Origin: DATEOR01 sp036279015
GTDB lineage: Bacteria > Actinomycetota > Thermoleophilia > Gaiellales > Gaiellaceae
Reading direction: 5' to 3'
Assembly: GCA_036279015.1 (NCBI GenBank)
Contig: DASUJY010000065.1
Span: 17,638-81,637 of the forward strand
DNA: 64,000 bases
Shown: positions 1 to 8,878 of the stretch, in pieces
Numbering within the stretch: position 1 is the stretch's first letter
Layout: every line of letters starts with the position of its first letter
The notes under the pieces: generated by a model
Seen by the model: the letters and a program-made list of their open reading frames with translations, nothing else
What the model was told of the DNA's origin: nothing
The model's database searches: none
Program-made: the position numbers and the translations under genes

Positions 1-942
1 CGGCTTGTTCCGCACGTCGAAGAAGCCCGCCTTCGTAGCGATCGGGAACTTCTTCGGATCTTCGAGGCGAGGATCGAAGAAGGTGCCCTGCCCGTGCATC
101 TCGAGGTTGGCGACGAAGGCGTTCCAGTACGTCACCGACCCCCAGCCCGTGTAGGTGTGCAGGTTGACGCCCGCGAGGCCGAACGCCGCCGGTAGCAGCG
201 TCGCGGCTGACTTGCCGTCAGGGCGGAAGCCCTTGCCGTCCAGGAAGAGCTCGGCGTCGAACTTGCCGGGCCCCCAGGCCGCGAGCACCTGGTTCACCGT
301 GGCCTCGTCGACTCCGAGCAGATCCGTGATGGGCTTCTTGTTCGGCGCCAGGCTGACGATGGCGCCGACGTTGAGATCGCGGTTCGGCCACCCGTCGAGG
401 CGGCGGCCGATGCCGTCGGCGAACGAGTCGTCCACGGTCGAGTGGCAGAAGGCGCACGTGATGCCCATCGACCGGAGCGTGCCTCTCTTGTTGAAGAAGC
501 CCTTGACGCCGACGACTGAGTCGAGCTTCAGAAGCGTAAGCGTCGTGGCAGGGTCGTCGAGATCGACCTCGCCTGCGGCGAGCGCCTGTCGGACCGATCG
601 CGGCAGGGCGCTCACGTCGACCTTGAGGCCCACCGAGAGCGCGGTCTTCGGGCTGACGCCGGGACCGACGCCGCCTAGATCCTCGCCCTCGATCGCCTTG
701 TGCAGGTGAAGGGCGCCGCCCCAGAACGCCTGATCGCCGAACGTGTCGAAGCGGAAGATGTCCTTGCCGCGCTCGAAGAACCGGCTGCTCTTGGCCGCGT
801 TGACCGCGTCGGGGCTGCGGTCGCTGTCCGACCCGGTAATGGCCCGGACGGTGCCGTTGAAGATCAACCCGCCGAGGAGGAGCAGAAGCCCGACGGTCGC
901 CAGGGTTGCTAGAGAAACGGCCGCCCTTCTGAGAATCGCCAT
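1..942 (-). CDS. Membrane-anchored c-type cytochrome (C-terminus cut by window edge)
   Basis: The frame is open from an ATG at 942 to the window edge, so at least 314 residues are present and the C-terminus is missing. Residues about 5-28 are a long hydrophobic segment after Arg-Arg, a membrane anchor or uncleaved signal. A single CAFCH motif (Cys163, Cys166, His167) is a CxxCH haem c site, so the haem domain should lie outside the membrane. The surrounding sequence resembles the di-haem/peroxidase-like cytochromes used in electron transfer, but the exact family is not recognised. A second haem motif could lie in the missing part. It is transcribed away from the Crp-type regulator at 1133, with a CRP-like palindrome in the gap. 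Confidence 0.7.
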   Translation of the reverse strand, partial: MAILRRAAVSLATLATVGLLLLLGGLIFNGTVRAITGSDSDRSPDAVNAAKSSRFFERGKDIFRFDTFGDQAFWGGALHLHKAIEGEDLGGVGPGVSPKTALSVGLKVDVSALPRSVRQALAAGEVDLDDPATTLTLLKLDSVVGVKGFFNKRGTLRSMGITCAFCHSTVDDSFADGIGRRLDGWPNRDLNVGAIVSLAPNKKPITDLLGVDEATVNQVLAAWGPGKFDAELFLDGKGFRPDGKSAATLLPAAFGLAGVNLHTYTGWGSVTYWNAFVANLEMHGQGTFFDPRLEDPKKFPIATKAGFFDVRNKP

Positions 943-1014
943 CAAGCCCCCAAGTCGTCCACGAACCACCTCGCCTGGCGTGGGCGATCGTACCCCGGGG
1001 CCCACGAGCGTCCA

Positions 1015-1028
1015 GTGATGGTTCTCAC
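1015..1028. promoter_or_regulatory. CRP-like operator, GTGA-N6-TCAC
   Basis: The sequence GTGA TGGTTC TCAC is a perfect 4+4 inverted repeat with the 6-base spacer of a CRP site. It lies in the divergent gap, 73 bases upstream of the cytochrome start and about 105 bases upstream of the Crp-type regulator start. The regulator next door carries the RETVxR recognition helix that in E. coli CRP reads GTGA. Autoregulation and control of the cytochrome are inferred. Confidence 0.5.
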
Positions 1029-1132
1029 ACTCCATCGAGGACTGCGTAAGAGGCGCTTGCCCACGGACACGAAGAGGATCACACGGACGAAACGGCGCAA
1101 CCCATGTGGCGCTCTCCACGGTATTCCCCCAT

Positions 1133-1837
1133 ATGAGAAGCGAAGGGACGCTCTCTGCCCCGAGCAAGAGCCGGCTCTTGGACGGACTGGGCGAGGAAGA
1201 AAAGCGGCTCGCCTCGGAGCTTCTGCTGGGAACGTCAGCGCGCTTTTTCCACGCCGGGTTTCGTGGGCGCACACCCGACCTGACGCACGCGAGAGCCCTC
1301 GTCGTCGAGAGTGGGTTCGTCGTCGTCCACGCTTCCGTCCCCTCGGCGCGACAGGTCGTGGTCGCCGAGGCCGGGCCCGGGTCAATCGTCCTCCCGCCGC
1401 GCGACGGAGAGCACCTCCACGCGCTCACCGACTCCTGGGTCACCGTCCTTCCGCTCGACCTGCTCGAACGCCTCCTCGCGATACCCAGCGTGGCGACGGG
1501 GCTCTTCCGCAGCCTCGGGACGGCGCTACGGCTGCGGCAGGACGCGACCAGGTACTACGGGAGCGTGCGTCACGTCGATCGGGTTCGCGAGAAGCTCCTC
1601 CAGCTCGCCCAGGAATTCGGCAAGGTCGATCTCGACGGCATCCGGCTCGACTTTCCCGTTACGCACGACCTCCTCGCCGAGATGGTTGCCTCAGCACGAG
1701 AGACCGTCACCCGCAGCCTGGACGAGCTCGAGCGCAGCGGCCTGCTGGTTCGCGACGGCCATTCCTATCGGCTCCGCGTCTCGCCCGAGGAACTCGATCA
1801 CCCCGACACGGATCCCTTTGGCGGACATGACGGCTAG
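1133..1837 (+). CDS. Crp/Fnr-family transcriptional regulator
   Basis: This 234-residue protein has the size and layout of Crp/Fnr regulators: an N-terminal cyclic-nucleotide-binding-like beta domain (about residues 15-115), a long dimerisation helix (about 120-150) and a C-terminal winged helix-turn-helix (about 160-225). The recognition helix reads SARETVTRSL, and RETVxR matches the DNA-reading residues of E. coli CRP. The phosphate-binding cassette of cAMP-binding members is not evident, so the effector is unknown. No Fnr-type cysteines are seen. The ATG at 1133 is preferred over an upstream frame-compatible ATG at 1106 because the domain begins after it. No clear ribosome site precedes it, so the message may be leaderless. 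Confidence 0.8.
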   Translation: MRSEGTLSAPSKSRLLDGLGEEEKRLASELLLGTSARFFHAGFRGRTPDLTHARALVVESGFVVVHASVPSARQVVVAEAGPGSIVLPPRDGEHLHALTDSWVTVLPLDLLERLLAIPSVATGLFRSLGTALRLRQDATRYYGSVRHVDRVREKLLQLAQEFGKVDLDGIRLDFPVTHDLLAEMVASARETVTRSLDELERSGLLVRDGHSYRLRVSPEELDHPDTDPFGGHDG

Positions 1838-1875
1838 AACGCCTCCCGCCGCCGCGGGGCGACGATTATTACGGC

Positions 1876-3357
1876 ATGTCGCAGGAGGCCCCCCGTCCGC
1901 GCCGGCCCCATGAGCTCGCAGCAGGCGTAGCCGCGCGGGCCGGCCGCTCGACGTCTCGCGCCCTCACCACTGCCCTCGGCGGGGCCGAGCGCACCCGGGT
2001 CATCGTCCTCCTCGCCTCCGTCCTCGCCCTTGCGAGCGCGGACGCCGCGACGGTCGGGGCTGCGGCGATCCAGCTTCGCGCCGATCTCGAGATCAGCAAC
2101 ACGGACATCGGTCTGCTCGTGACGGTCACCTCCCTCGTCGCCGCGGCCGCGAGCCTTCCGTTCGGTGTCCTTGCCGACCGGATGAGGCGCATCCCGATGC
2201 TCGCGGGGGCGATCGTGCTCTGGGGCGGAGCGATGCTCTGGACGGCCACGGTGCCGAGCTTCGGCAAGCTCCTTCTCGCGCGTCTCTTCCTCGGAGGGGT
2301 GACGGCCGCCGCGGGCCCGATCGTCGCGTCGCTCGTCGGCGACTGGTTCAAGCCGTCCGAGCGAGGTCGCATCTACGGCTACATCATCTCGGGCGAGCTC
2401 ATCGGCGCCGCGATCGGCTTCGCCGTGACGGGCGGAGTCGCGACGGTGTCCTGGCGGGCGGCCTTCGTGATCCTCGCGTTGCCGGCCTTCGTCCTCGCCT
2501 GGCTCGTCTTCCATCTGCGCGAGCCGGCGCGCGGAGGTCGCACTCCCCTCCTGGCCGACGGCGACACGCCGCCCGACGGGGCCGAGCTGGACGAGGATCT
2601 TCAGGTCACGGACGCCCAGCACCTGGCGCGCGAGCGCGGCATCGAGCCGGACCCCGACCTCGTCCTCCGGCGCGACCCGCGCAAGATGAACCTCATCGCC
2701 GCGACCCGCTACGTGCTTTCGATCAAGACGAACGTCGCGCTCATCATTGCGAGCGCCTGCGGCTACTACTTCCTCGCGGGCGTGCAGACCTTCGGGGTGG
2801 AGTTCGTGACGAAGCAGTACGGCATCGCCCAGGTCCTCAGCACGCTCGTCCTGGTCGCGGTGGGAGCCGCGGGAGTCGTGGGCGTGATCGCCGGCGGGTC
2901 CATCGGCGATGCGCTCCTTCACCGCGGTTACCTCAACGGGCGGATCCTCGTGAGCGCGGTCTCGGCGACGCTGGCCGTGATCCTCTTCGTGCCCGCAGTC
3001 CTGACGCGGAGCCCGCTCACGGCGCTTCCCTACATCGCGTTCGCGGTCATGGCTCTCGCAGCGCAGAACCCACCGCTCGACGCGGCCCGGCTGGACATCG
3101 TCCCCGGGCTCCTCTGGGGCCGGGCGGAGGGCGTCCGCACGTTTCTGCGAACGCTGGCCCAGGCCTTCGCGCCGCTCTTCTTCGGCATCGTCTCGGACCA
3201 CGTCTTCGGAGGCGGCCGCTCCGGCCTCCAGTGGACGTTCGTGCTCATGCTCCTCCCGCTCGCGGCGAGCGCCTACTTCCTCTTCCGGGCACTTCGCACC
3301 TACCCGCGCGACGTCGCGACCACGACGGCGGCTGTACCAGCCGAGCCTCTCCTCTAA
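1876..3357 (+). CDS. MFS transporter
   Basis: A 493-residue polytopic protein with twelve plausible membrane segments. The loop between segments 2 and 3 carries GVLADRMRR, the MFS signature (consensus GxLaDRxGrr), near residue 98. The first 40 residues are Arg-rich and cytosolic, and a hydrophilic central loop (about 215-270) separates two six-helix halves. It resembles the spinster-like/sugar-phosphate-type MFS group, but the substrate cannot be read from sequence. It starts 38 bases after the regulator and could be co-transcribed with it. Its TAA at 3355-3357 overlaps the TAG of the convergent aldo/keto reductase. Confidence 0.85.
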   Translation: MSQEAPRPRRPHELAAGVAARAGRSTSRALTTALGGAERTRVIVLLASVLALASADAATVGAAAIQLRADLEISNTDIGLLVTVTSLVAAAASLPFGVLADRMRRIPMLAGAIVLWGGAMLWTATVPSFGKLLLARLFLGGVTAAAGPIVASLVGDWFKPSERGRIYGYIISGELIGAAIGFAVTGGVATVSWRAAFVILALPAFVLAWLVFHLREPARGGRTPLLADGDTPPDGAELDEDLQVTDAQHLARERGIEPDPDLVLRRDPRKMNLIAATRYVLSIKTNVALIIASACGYYFLAGVQTFGVEFVTKQYGIAQVLSTLVLVAVGAAGVVGVIAGGSIGDALLHRGYLNGRILVSAVSATLAVILFVPAVLTRSPLTALPYIAFAVMALAAQNPPLDAARLDIVPGLLWGRAEGVRTFLRTLAQAFAPLFFGIVSDHVFGGGRSGLQWTFVLMLLPLAASAYFLFRALRTYPRDVATTTAAVPAEPLL

Positions 3358-4127
3358 CCAGGGAGAGCCTGCAGGGCCTCGAAGTCGGCCTCTCCAAGCT
3401 GGATGTCCAGCGCGGCCAAGTTCTCCTCGAGGTGTTCGAGCGAGAGGGTGCCCGGGATCGGCAGCATCGTCGGCGAGCGAATCAGCAGCCAGGCAAGCGC
3501 GATTTGCGCCGGCGTGGCGCCGAGTCGTCCGGCGATCTCGGCGAGTGCGGCGCCCGCGTGGCCGCGGAGAGGGTAGTAGGGGAGGAACACGATGCCCTCA
3601 CTCGCGCAATAGTCGACGGCTTCCTCGCACGTGCGTTCCGAGAGGTTGAAACGGTTCTGCACGGCGGCGATCGGTACGACCTGGCGCGCCCGCTCGATCT
3701 CGTCGAGGCTGACGTTGGAAATGCCGATGTGCTGGATCTTGCCGCTGTCCTGAAACTCCTTGATTGCGCGGAGGCTCTCCTCCAGCGGCGTTTCCGGGTC
3801 GGGGCGATGAAGGTAGTAGAGGTCGATGCTGTCCGTTCGGAGGCGGCGAAGGCTCGCCTCGATCTCGGCCCGGAGCACCTCCGGTCGGGCGCCGTTCCAT
3901 CCTCCCTTCGTGGCGACCACGCAGCCGTTCGGGATGGACGAGAGCGCGGCGCCGATCGTCTCTTCGCTGTCCCCTCCGGCGTACGTATACGCCGTGTCGA
4001 TGACATTCACGCCGGCCCCGACCACTTCCCTGACGAAGGCGACGTGCTCGGGAGTGTTCGTGAGGCGGTTCGTTCCGAGCCCGATCCGGATGACATCCGC
4101 ATCGCCGAGCTGCAGCTTCGCGTCCAT
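3354..4127 (-). CDS. Aldo/keto reductase
   Basis: A 257-residue NAD(P)H-dependent oxidoreductase with the family tetrad: Asp in the DTAYTY motif, a Tyr in the same motif, Lys in VVATKGG and His in YYLHRPD. The segment GKIQHIGISN and the C-terminal IPGT are typical of cytosolic aldo/keto reductases that reduce carbonyl compounds. The ATG at 4127 is chosen because it opens directly into the first beta strand; upstream in-frame codons give an Arg/Cys-rich extension that looks non-coding. It ends tail-to-tail with the MFS gene, sharing two bases of stop codon. The substrate is unknown. Confidence 0.85.
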   Translation of the reverse strand: MDAKLQLGDADVIRIGLGTNRLTNTPEHVAFVREVVGAGVNVIDTAYTYAGGDSEETIGAALSSIPNGCVVATKGGWNGARPEVLRAEIEASLRRLRTDSIDLYYLHRPDPETPLEESLRAIKEFQDSGKIQHIGISNVSLDEIERARQVVPIAAVQNRFNLSERTCEEAVDYCASEGIVFLPYYPLRGHAGAALAEIAGRLGATPAQIALAWLLIRSPTMLPIPGTLSLEHLEENLAALDIQLGEADFEALQALPG

Positions 4128-4227
4128 AGGCTCGACCTTACTCCGCACACCACGCCGGCAGTGCCTGGAACCCGGGCCGTGCGGCACGCCGGTACACGAG
4201 CCGCCTCGGACTGCAACGATCATCCGT

Positions 4228-4863
4228 ATGCCGACGCTCGAGTTGGAAACCCCGCACGGTCTGGCGCGAGCCCATGTGCACACCGCCGAACAGCCCCGAG
4301 GCGCGCTGGCCCTAGGCCATGGGGCCGCTGGAGGGGTGACGTCGCCAGACCTCGTGGCGGTGACGGACGTGGCCCTTTCGCACGGCCTCAGTGTCGCGCT
4401 CGTCGAGCAGCCCTACCGGGTCGCTGGTCGCCGCAGCCCCGCTCCGGCACGGCAGCTCGACGCGGCCTGGACGACGGTGATCGAACACCTGCTTGCAGAC
4501 GAGCTGCATGGGTTGCCACTCCTCGCCGGCGGCCGCTCCTTGGGCGCCCGCGTAGCCTGCCGCACGGCAGAGGCAACCGGCGCCGTCGCGCTGCTATGCC
4601 TCGCGTTCCCGCTGCGACCGCCAGGCCGTTCCGGGACGAAGAGACCAGACCGGCTGCACGAGCTCGACGAAGTAACCGTTCCGATGCTGATCGTGCAAGG
4701 AGCGCGCGACCCGTTCGGCATCCCTCCCGCCACCGAGCGTCGCAGGGTAGTGAAGGTGCCGGGCGACCACGGCCTGAAGACCGACGTCGAGGCGGTGGCG
4801 GCCGCCGTACGAGAGTGGCTTCCCGGCGTCCCTTCTCGCGCCGCAAACGCAGGCCAACGCTAG
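4228..4863 (+). CDS. Alpha/beta hydrolase of the KANL3/TEX30-like (dienelactone hydrolase-related) type
   Basis: A 211-residue protein. The nucleophile elbow GGRSLGAR supplies Ser, the segment VQGARDPFG supplies the acid Asp, and GDHGLK supplies the catalytic His, in the normal order. An oxyanion-loop motif HGAAGG lies near residue 30. This small lid-less type is common in bacteria and is usually annotated only as hydrolase. The start is the ATG at 4228, 100 bases from the divergent aldo/keto reductase start. Two hairpins follow its stop. Confidence 0.75.
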   Translation: MPTLELETPHGLARAHVHTAEQPRGALALGHGAAGGVTSPDLVAVTDVALSHGLSVALVEQPYRVAGRRSPAPARQLDAAWTTVIEHLLADELHGLPLLAGGRSLGARVACRTAEATGAVALLCLAFPLRPPGRSGTKRPDRLHELDEVTVPMLIVQGARDPFGIPPATERRRVVKVPGDHGLKTDVEAVAAAVREWLPGVPSRAANAGQR

Positions 4864-4895
4864 AGATTCGGGGCGCCAGGCGCCGGCTCGACCAG

Positions 4896-4914
4896 AACGG
4901 TGTCCGACACCGTT
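4896..4914. terminator. Perfect 9+1+9 inverted repeat, likely bidirectional terminator
   Basis: AACGGTGTC-C-GACACCGTT is a perfect 9-base inverted repeat with a one-base centre, followed on the plus strand by a short T-rich run (TCTTGT). It lies 32 bases after the hydrolase stop, between convergent genes. A transposable palindromic repeat is an alternative. Confidence 0.45.
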
Positions 4915-4940
4915 TCTTGTCAAGCGACGGCTGCGCCAAA

Positions 4941-5004
4941 TGTGTGAAATTTCATCCACAGGACTGGCCGCCGCTTACGGTCCGTCGCTGCGACGGCCCG
5001 TAAG
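4941..5004. repeat. Two further palindromes in the same convergent gap
   Basis: GAAATTTC at 4946-4953 is an AT-rich palindrome bracketed by TGTG and CACA. At 4974-5004 CTTACGG and CCGTAAG pair, then CCGTCG and CGACGG pair around a CTG loop with one internal mismatch, giving a strong 31-base hairpin seven bases from the ATP-grasp stop. Three stacked palindromes in 148 bases resemble an interspersed palindromic element as much as a plain terminator. Confidence 0.4.
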
Positions 5005-5011
5005 ACGGGGA

Positions 5012-6619
5012 TCAGGACTTGCTGTCGGGCTCCGTCGAGGGCAGCTGCCGACCTACCGATGCCTCTCGAGCTTCGTGGTCGAAAACCTCCCTGGTGCGGT
5101 CGAACATGCTCCGCGCCTCGCCCGGGCCGTCGCCGACCGCGGTGACGCCGATCATTCCGTGCCGACCCAGGGTCGTCATCATGTGGAAGACCGTGCCGGT
5201 CTGGCTCGTGTGGTCGAAGTGGATCCGATTGCGAACCGCGAGCTCGAAGACGTCGTCGGGCTGCAGCGCTCGGTAGGCATCGGACTCGAGATGATCCGTC
5301 GACACGAAGAACTTCCTCGTTCCGCGCGGCGTCACGAAGCACGCGGACTCGGCGTGGTACTCGCCTCCCGTGAGGAATTGCAGCGTCAGATAGGGATGCG
5401 TGGTTCCGCCTTTGCGCAGGTTGAGCTCGATCGCGTATGCCTCCCAGCCGTGCTCGGTTCGCGCGACGAGAAAATCGACGGCGAAGCGGCCGAGGACTCC
5501 TCGTTCCGCGAGTGCCTCGCCGACTTTCATCGCCTCGCGTGCGATCACGCGCGCGTACTCGTCACTCGCCGGGAAGACGGATCCCAGGAAGAGTTGCCCG
5601 CTCGCGCCGCCGAGCAACTGGTCGTGCGTGGAAAGCTGCTCGACGTGCCCGCGTGGCGTGGCTCGCATCTGGACGCTCGGACTGCGAATCTCGCTCGCGA
5701 CGATCCGCTCCTCGACGATGCCGCCGACGTCGGCGAGCTGCTCGAGGAACTGCTCGGGGCTCGAGTGGGGATCTTCGGGACGCAGCTCCATGAGGCGTTC
5801 CTCCACCCGCCCACGGCTTGCCCCGTCGAGCCCGCGCACGTCGAGAACGGCGTTGCCCAGTCCCGACACGCCCTCGTCGTGCTTGAGAACGACCGCCGCG
5901 AGATCAGGCTTCGCAGAGAGGAGCTCGACCAGCGCATCGACGACATCCGCGATCGAATGCAGGCCCTCCCGGCCCAGAGGATGGGGCACGCCCACCTCGG
6001 CGAAGAGCCTGCGCGAACCGCTCTTGCTTCCAAGCGCCGCGAACTTCGGATCGGCGCCGTACATGGGAATGCCAAGTCTGAGCGCCAGGTCGCGCTCGAG
6101 CGACGTCGTCGTGAAGGGAACGAGGTGAGCGCGGTCCGGATCACCCGCGCGCGAGCGGATCTCGTCGATGAGGCGCGGGCGCTCGAGGAGCTTCGCCGAG
6201 AGCGGCGCCGGCCCCCCGTCGTGCGGGCTCAGAAGGTGAAGACGCCGGCGCGCATGGCTCGGCACGACGCCCGGAAGCAGCCCAAGGTAGTAGTCCACGA
6301 TGCTCGGTTGAATCGGCTCCGAGGTGACGTAGACGATCTCCGCGCGAGGCTGCCGGAGCAGAAACAAGAGGAAGAGGTAGCGCTCCTCATACGCCTGCCT
6401 CTTCGTCGAGTAGAGTGGCGGCACGACGCCGCTCAATGAGGGCACGACCACGAAACCGTACGGTTCGGTGGTAAAGCCCTCGATGAGTTCCCATTGAGAG
6501 ACGAGCTTCCGCTGCAACGCGGCGAAGCGATCTCCGAGCTCATCCTCGGACAGCCCGAGTTCGAGCCTCGGATCGGGGCCCGTTGCCAGAGCGGGTGTGC
6601 GCGCTTGCACGACGGACAT
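5012..6619 (-). CDS. ATP-grasp ligase related to peptide ligase PGM1
   Basis: A 535-residue protein with a pre-ATP-grasp region (about residues 30-190) and an ATP-grasp fold (about 200-450): a lysine strand VVLKHDEGVSGLGN, an acidic metal-binding strand EAYAIELNLRKGG, and an arginine-rich substrate region. This layout matches the PGM1 group, whose characterised member joins a nonproteinogenic amino acid to a peptide in pheganomycin biosynthesis. No precursor peptide or other peptide-antibiotic gene is visible nearby, so the true acceptor is unknown. The ATG at 6619 is chosen because upstream residues are Ser/Arg-rich and without family resemblance. It is divergent from the Vps62-domain gene across 115 bases. 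Confidence 0.65.
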   Translation of the reverse strand: MSVVQARTPALATGPDPRLELGLSEDELGDRFAALQRKLVSQWELIEGFTTEPYGFVVVPSLSGVVPPLYSTKRQAYEERYLFLLFLLRQPRAEIVYVTSEPIQPSIVDYYLGLLPGVVPSHARRRLHLLSPHDGGPAPLSAKLLERPRLIDEIRSRAGDPDRAHLVPFTTTSLERDLALRLGIPMYGADPKFAALGSKSGSRRLFAEVGVPHPLGREGLHSIADVVDALVELLSAKPDLAAVVLKHDEGVSGLGNAVLDVRGLDGASRGRVEERLMELRPEDPHSSPEQFLEQLADVGGIVEERIVASEIRSPSVQMRATPRGHVEQLSTHDQLLGGASGQLFLGSVFPASDEYARVIAREAMKVGEALAERGVLGRFAVDFLVARTEHGWEAYAIELNLRKGGTTHPYLTLQFLTGGEYHAESACFVTPRGTRKFFVSTDHLESDAYRALQPDDVFELAVRNRIHFDHTSQTGTVFHMMTTLGRHGMIGVTAVGDGPGEARSMFDRTREVFDHEAREASVGRQLPSTEPDSKS

Positions 6620-6734
6620 TGTCGCACCGACCACTCTGCCCAAGGCGTTGGCCCATCCTCGGCGAGGTAGAGAACGTCGACAACGGTGCCGCACTGGCAG
6701 GCGGAAATCGACGCTGCGCGTTGAAACCCGGCCC

Positions 6735-8666
6735 GTGACGCTACCCTGGGGGCGCTGCCTTGTCGCAGCTTTGGCGCTCTGCGCGCTCGCGGGCCTCTCG
6801 CCCGCAAGCGCCCGCGCGGACATCGCCGACGAGCGCGCGCTCGCAGACCGCTTCGCGCCCATCGTCAGGCTCGTCGAGCAGCCCGAGGAGTGCGGGCCGG
6901 GCGAGCCGTACCAGCCGCTGGACGTCGACCGGCTCTTCGACGAGCCGACTGTCGCCCTGCGCGGGCCGTGGAGGCCCACCGACCTGGTCGAGATCGGACC
7001 AGGACCAGAGGATCTGGTCGGCCGCTACCAGTACCACCTCGACTTCCCGGGCGACGCGCTCGATCCCGGCTGTGAGTACGAGCGCTGGTCGCGGCGGATC
7101 GAGGAGGGCTCGGAGCCCACGACCTACGCGCACGTGGCCGCCGAGCCCGGCCACTCGGGCCAACTCGCGCTCCAGTACTGGTTCTTCTACGCGTTCAACG
7201 ACTTCAACAATCTGCACGAGGGTGACTGGGAGATGATCCAGCTCCTCTTCGACGCGAGCGATGCGCGGGAGGCGCTCGGCGAGGACCCGGTCGCCGTCGG
7301 GTACAGCTCCCACGAAGGAGCCGAGCGAGCCGACTGGGGCGACGACAAGCTCGAGCTCGTCGACCAGACGCACCCCGTCGTCTACCCGGCGGCCGGCTCG
7401 CACGCGAACAAGTACACGGAAGCGCTGTATCTCGGCAGCTCCGCCGAGGCCGGCGTCGGGTGCGACGACACGCGCGGCCCGCACATCGAGCTTCGCCCTG
7501 CGGTGCAGACGATCCCGAGCGACCCGCCCGCCGCTCGCGAGGCGTTTCCGTGGATCGCCTTCGAGGGCCGGTGGGGGGAGCTCCAGCCCGCCTTCTTCAA
7601 CGGGCCCACCGGCCCGAGCCTCAAGCAGCAGTGGACGGAGCCGATCGAGTGGTCAGAGGGGTGGCGCTCGCGCAGCTACGCCGTCCCGACGGGAGGCGTG
7701 CTCGGCACCGGCGCCACCGACTTCTTCTGCACTGGTGTCGCCACGGGCTCACGCGGGCTTGTCCAGCTTCTGCGCAGCCCGGCGCCAACGCTGCTCGTCC
7801 TCGTCGGCCTGATTGCGCTCGCGATGTTCGCCGCGTCGCGAACACGGTGGCGGCCGGTCGCGCCGCTTCGGCTCGCACACCGGCGTGCGTGGGGGCAGAC
7901 CCTCGCCGCAGCCGGTCGCATGTACCTCGCTCGCGCTCCGGTCTTCGTCGGCATCGGACTTCTTCTCATTCCGGCGGGCTTCGTCCTGTCGGCGCTCGAG
8001 GCGGTGGTCCTCGGAGGCTTCGGGCTCGTCGGGATCGAGAAGACGGGTCAATCGGCGGGAGCGCTCGCCTTTCTCGTCGTCGCGGTCGGGACAACGCTGG
8101 CGCTGCTCGGCTTCGCGCTCGTGCAGGCGGCCACGACGACGGCGCTGCGTCACGTCGACGAGGGAAAGCAGACCGGACCGCTCGAGGCGTACCGGCTCGT
8201 GCTCGGGAAGCTGCGCCCACTGGTCGGCGGCCTCGCCTTCGCCGTCGCCGTGTGCGCCGTCCTCGCCGCAACCTGGTTGCTGATCCCGGTCGCCGTCTGG
8301 CTCGCCGTCCGCTGGTCGCTCCTGGCCCAGGTCGTCGAGTTCGAGGGCCGCTCGGCTCTCGGGAGCCTCCGGCGAAGCGCCGAGCTCGTTCGCGACCGCT
8401 GGTTTCGAGTCGCCACGCTCGTCGGGCTCGGCGCGCTCCTGACCATCGGGGCGGGCCCACTCCTCGGCGCGCTCCTGATTCTCGCGACCGACGCCCCTCT
8501 TCCCCTCCTGAACGTCGTCGCCGGCGTCGTCTACGCGCTCGCGATGCCGTTCGTCTCGCTCGTGACCGCCTACGTCTACCTCGATGCGCGGGTCCGGCTC
8601 GAGCTCGAGCCCGAGGACGACGCCCAGCTCCCGGCCGAGATCGAGCTCGCTCCAGCGTCGGAGTAG
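6735..8666 (+). CDS. Secreted Vps62-like domain fused to a multi-helix membrane domain
   Basis: 643 residues from a GTG at 6735, which gives a clean signal peptide (MTLPWGRC..., cut after Ala-Arg-Ala near residue 26). Residues about 35-340 carry Vps62/DUF946-like blocks: YQYHLDFPG, LQYWFFYAFND, HEGDWEMIQ and a PAAGSHANKY metal-type His segment. After a membrane segment near residue 350 comes a cytosolic stretch and a domain with six or so hydrophobic helices (about 395-620), rich in Ala/Leu/Val, like glycerophosphoryl-diester-phosphodiesterase membrane domains. So an extracytoplasmic domain is tethered to a bacterial membrane domain. The function is not known for either half in bacteria. Confidence 0.65.
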   Translation: MTLPWGRCLVAALALCALAGLSPASARADIADERALADRFAPIVRLVEQPEECGPGEPYQPLDVDRLFDEPTVALRGPWRPTDLVEIGPGPEDLVGRYQYHLDFPGDALDPGCEYERWSRRIEEGSEPTTYAHVAAEPGHSGQLALQYWFFYAFNDFNNLHEGDWEMIQLLFDASDAREALGEDPVAVGYSSHEGAERADWGDDKLELVDQTHPVVYPAAGSHANKYTEALYLGSSAEAGVGCDDTRGPHIELRPAVQTIPSDPPAAREAFPWIAFEGRWGELQPAFFNGPTGPSLKQQWTEPIEWSEGWRSRSYAVPTGGVLGTGATDFFCTGVATGSRGLVQLLRSPAPTLLVLVGLIALAMFAASRTRWRPVAPLRLAHRRAWGQTLAAAGRMYLARAPVFVGIGLLLIPAGFVLSALEAVVLGGFGLVGIEKTGQSAGALAFLVVAVGTTLALLGFALVQAATTTALRHVDEGKQTGPLEAYRLVLGKLRPLVGGLAFAVAVCAVLAATWLLIPVAVWLAVRWSLLAQVVEFEGRSALGSLRRSAELVRDRWFRVATLVGLGALLTIGAGPLLGALLILATDAPLPLLNVVAGVVYALAMPFVSLVTAYVYLDARVRLELEPEDDAQLPAEIELAPASE

Positions 8667-8815
8667 CGGGCCCACGGCCCCTCGGGGTCAGGGCTGACTG
8701 TGGAGGAACAGACCGCAGGCGGCGCGACGGGGCCGGGGCGGGGAAGACGCATCCACGGCCGTCCGACATTCCCCTGTGTTACAGGAGAAAGGCCTGGTTT
8801 GCGGGCCTTCGTCCC

Positions 8816-8843
8816 TTGACACTCCATCGTGATCCGTTGTAAC
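8816..8843 (+). promoter_or_regulatory. Sigma-70-type promoter
   Basis: TTGACA at 8816-8821 is a perfect -35 element, followed after 16 bases by TGTAAC (8838-8843), a four-of-six match to TATAAT. It points to the short reading frame at 8879 and the secreted hydrolase behind it. An AAGGCC/GGCCTT stem-loop lies just upstream (8789-8809) and may mark the end of the preceding gene. Confidence 0.5.
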
Positions 8844-8878
8844 TTTTCTCGCTTCGTCTAGAGGGAGTGGGGAACCCC

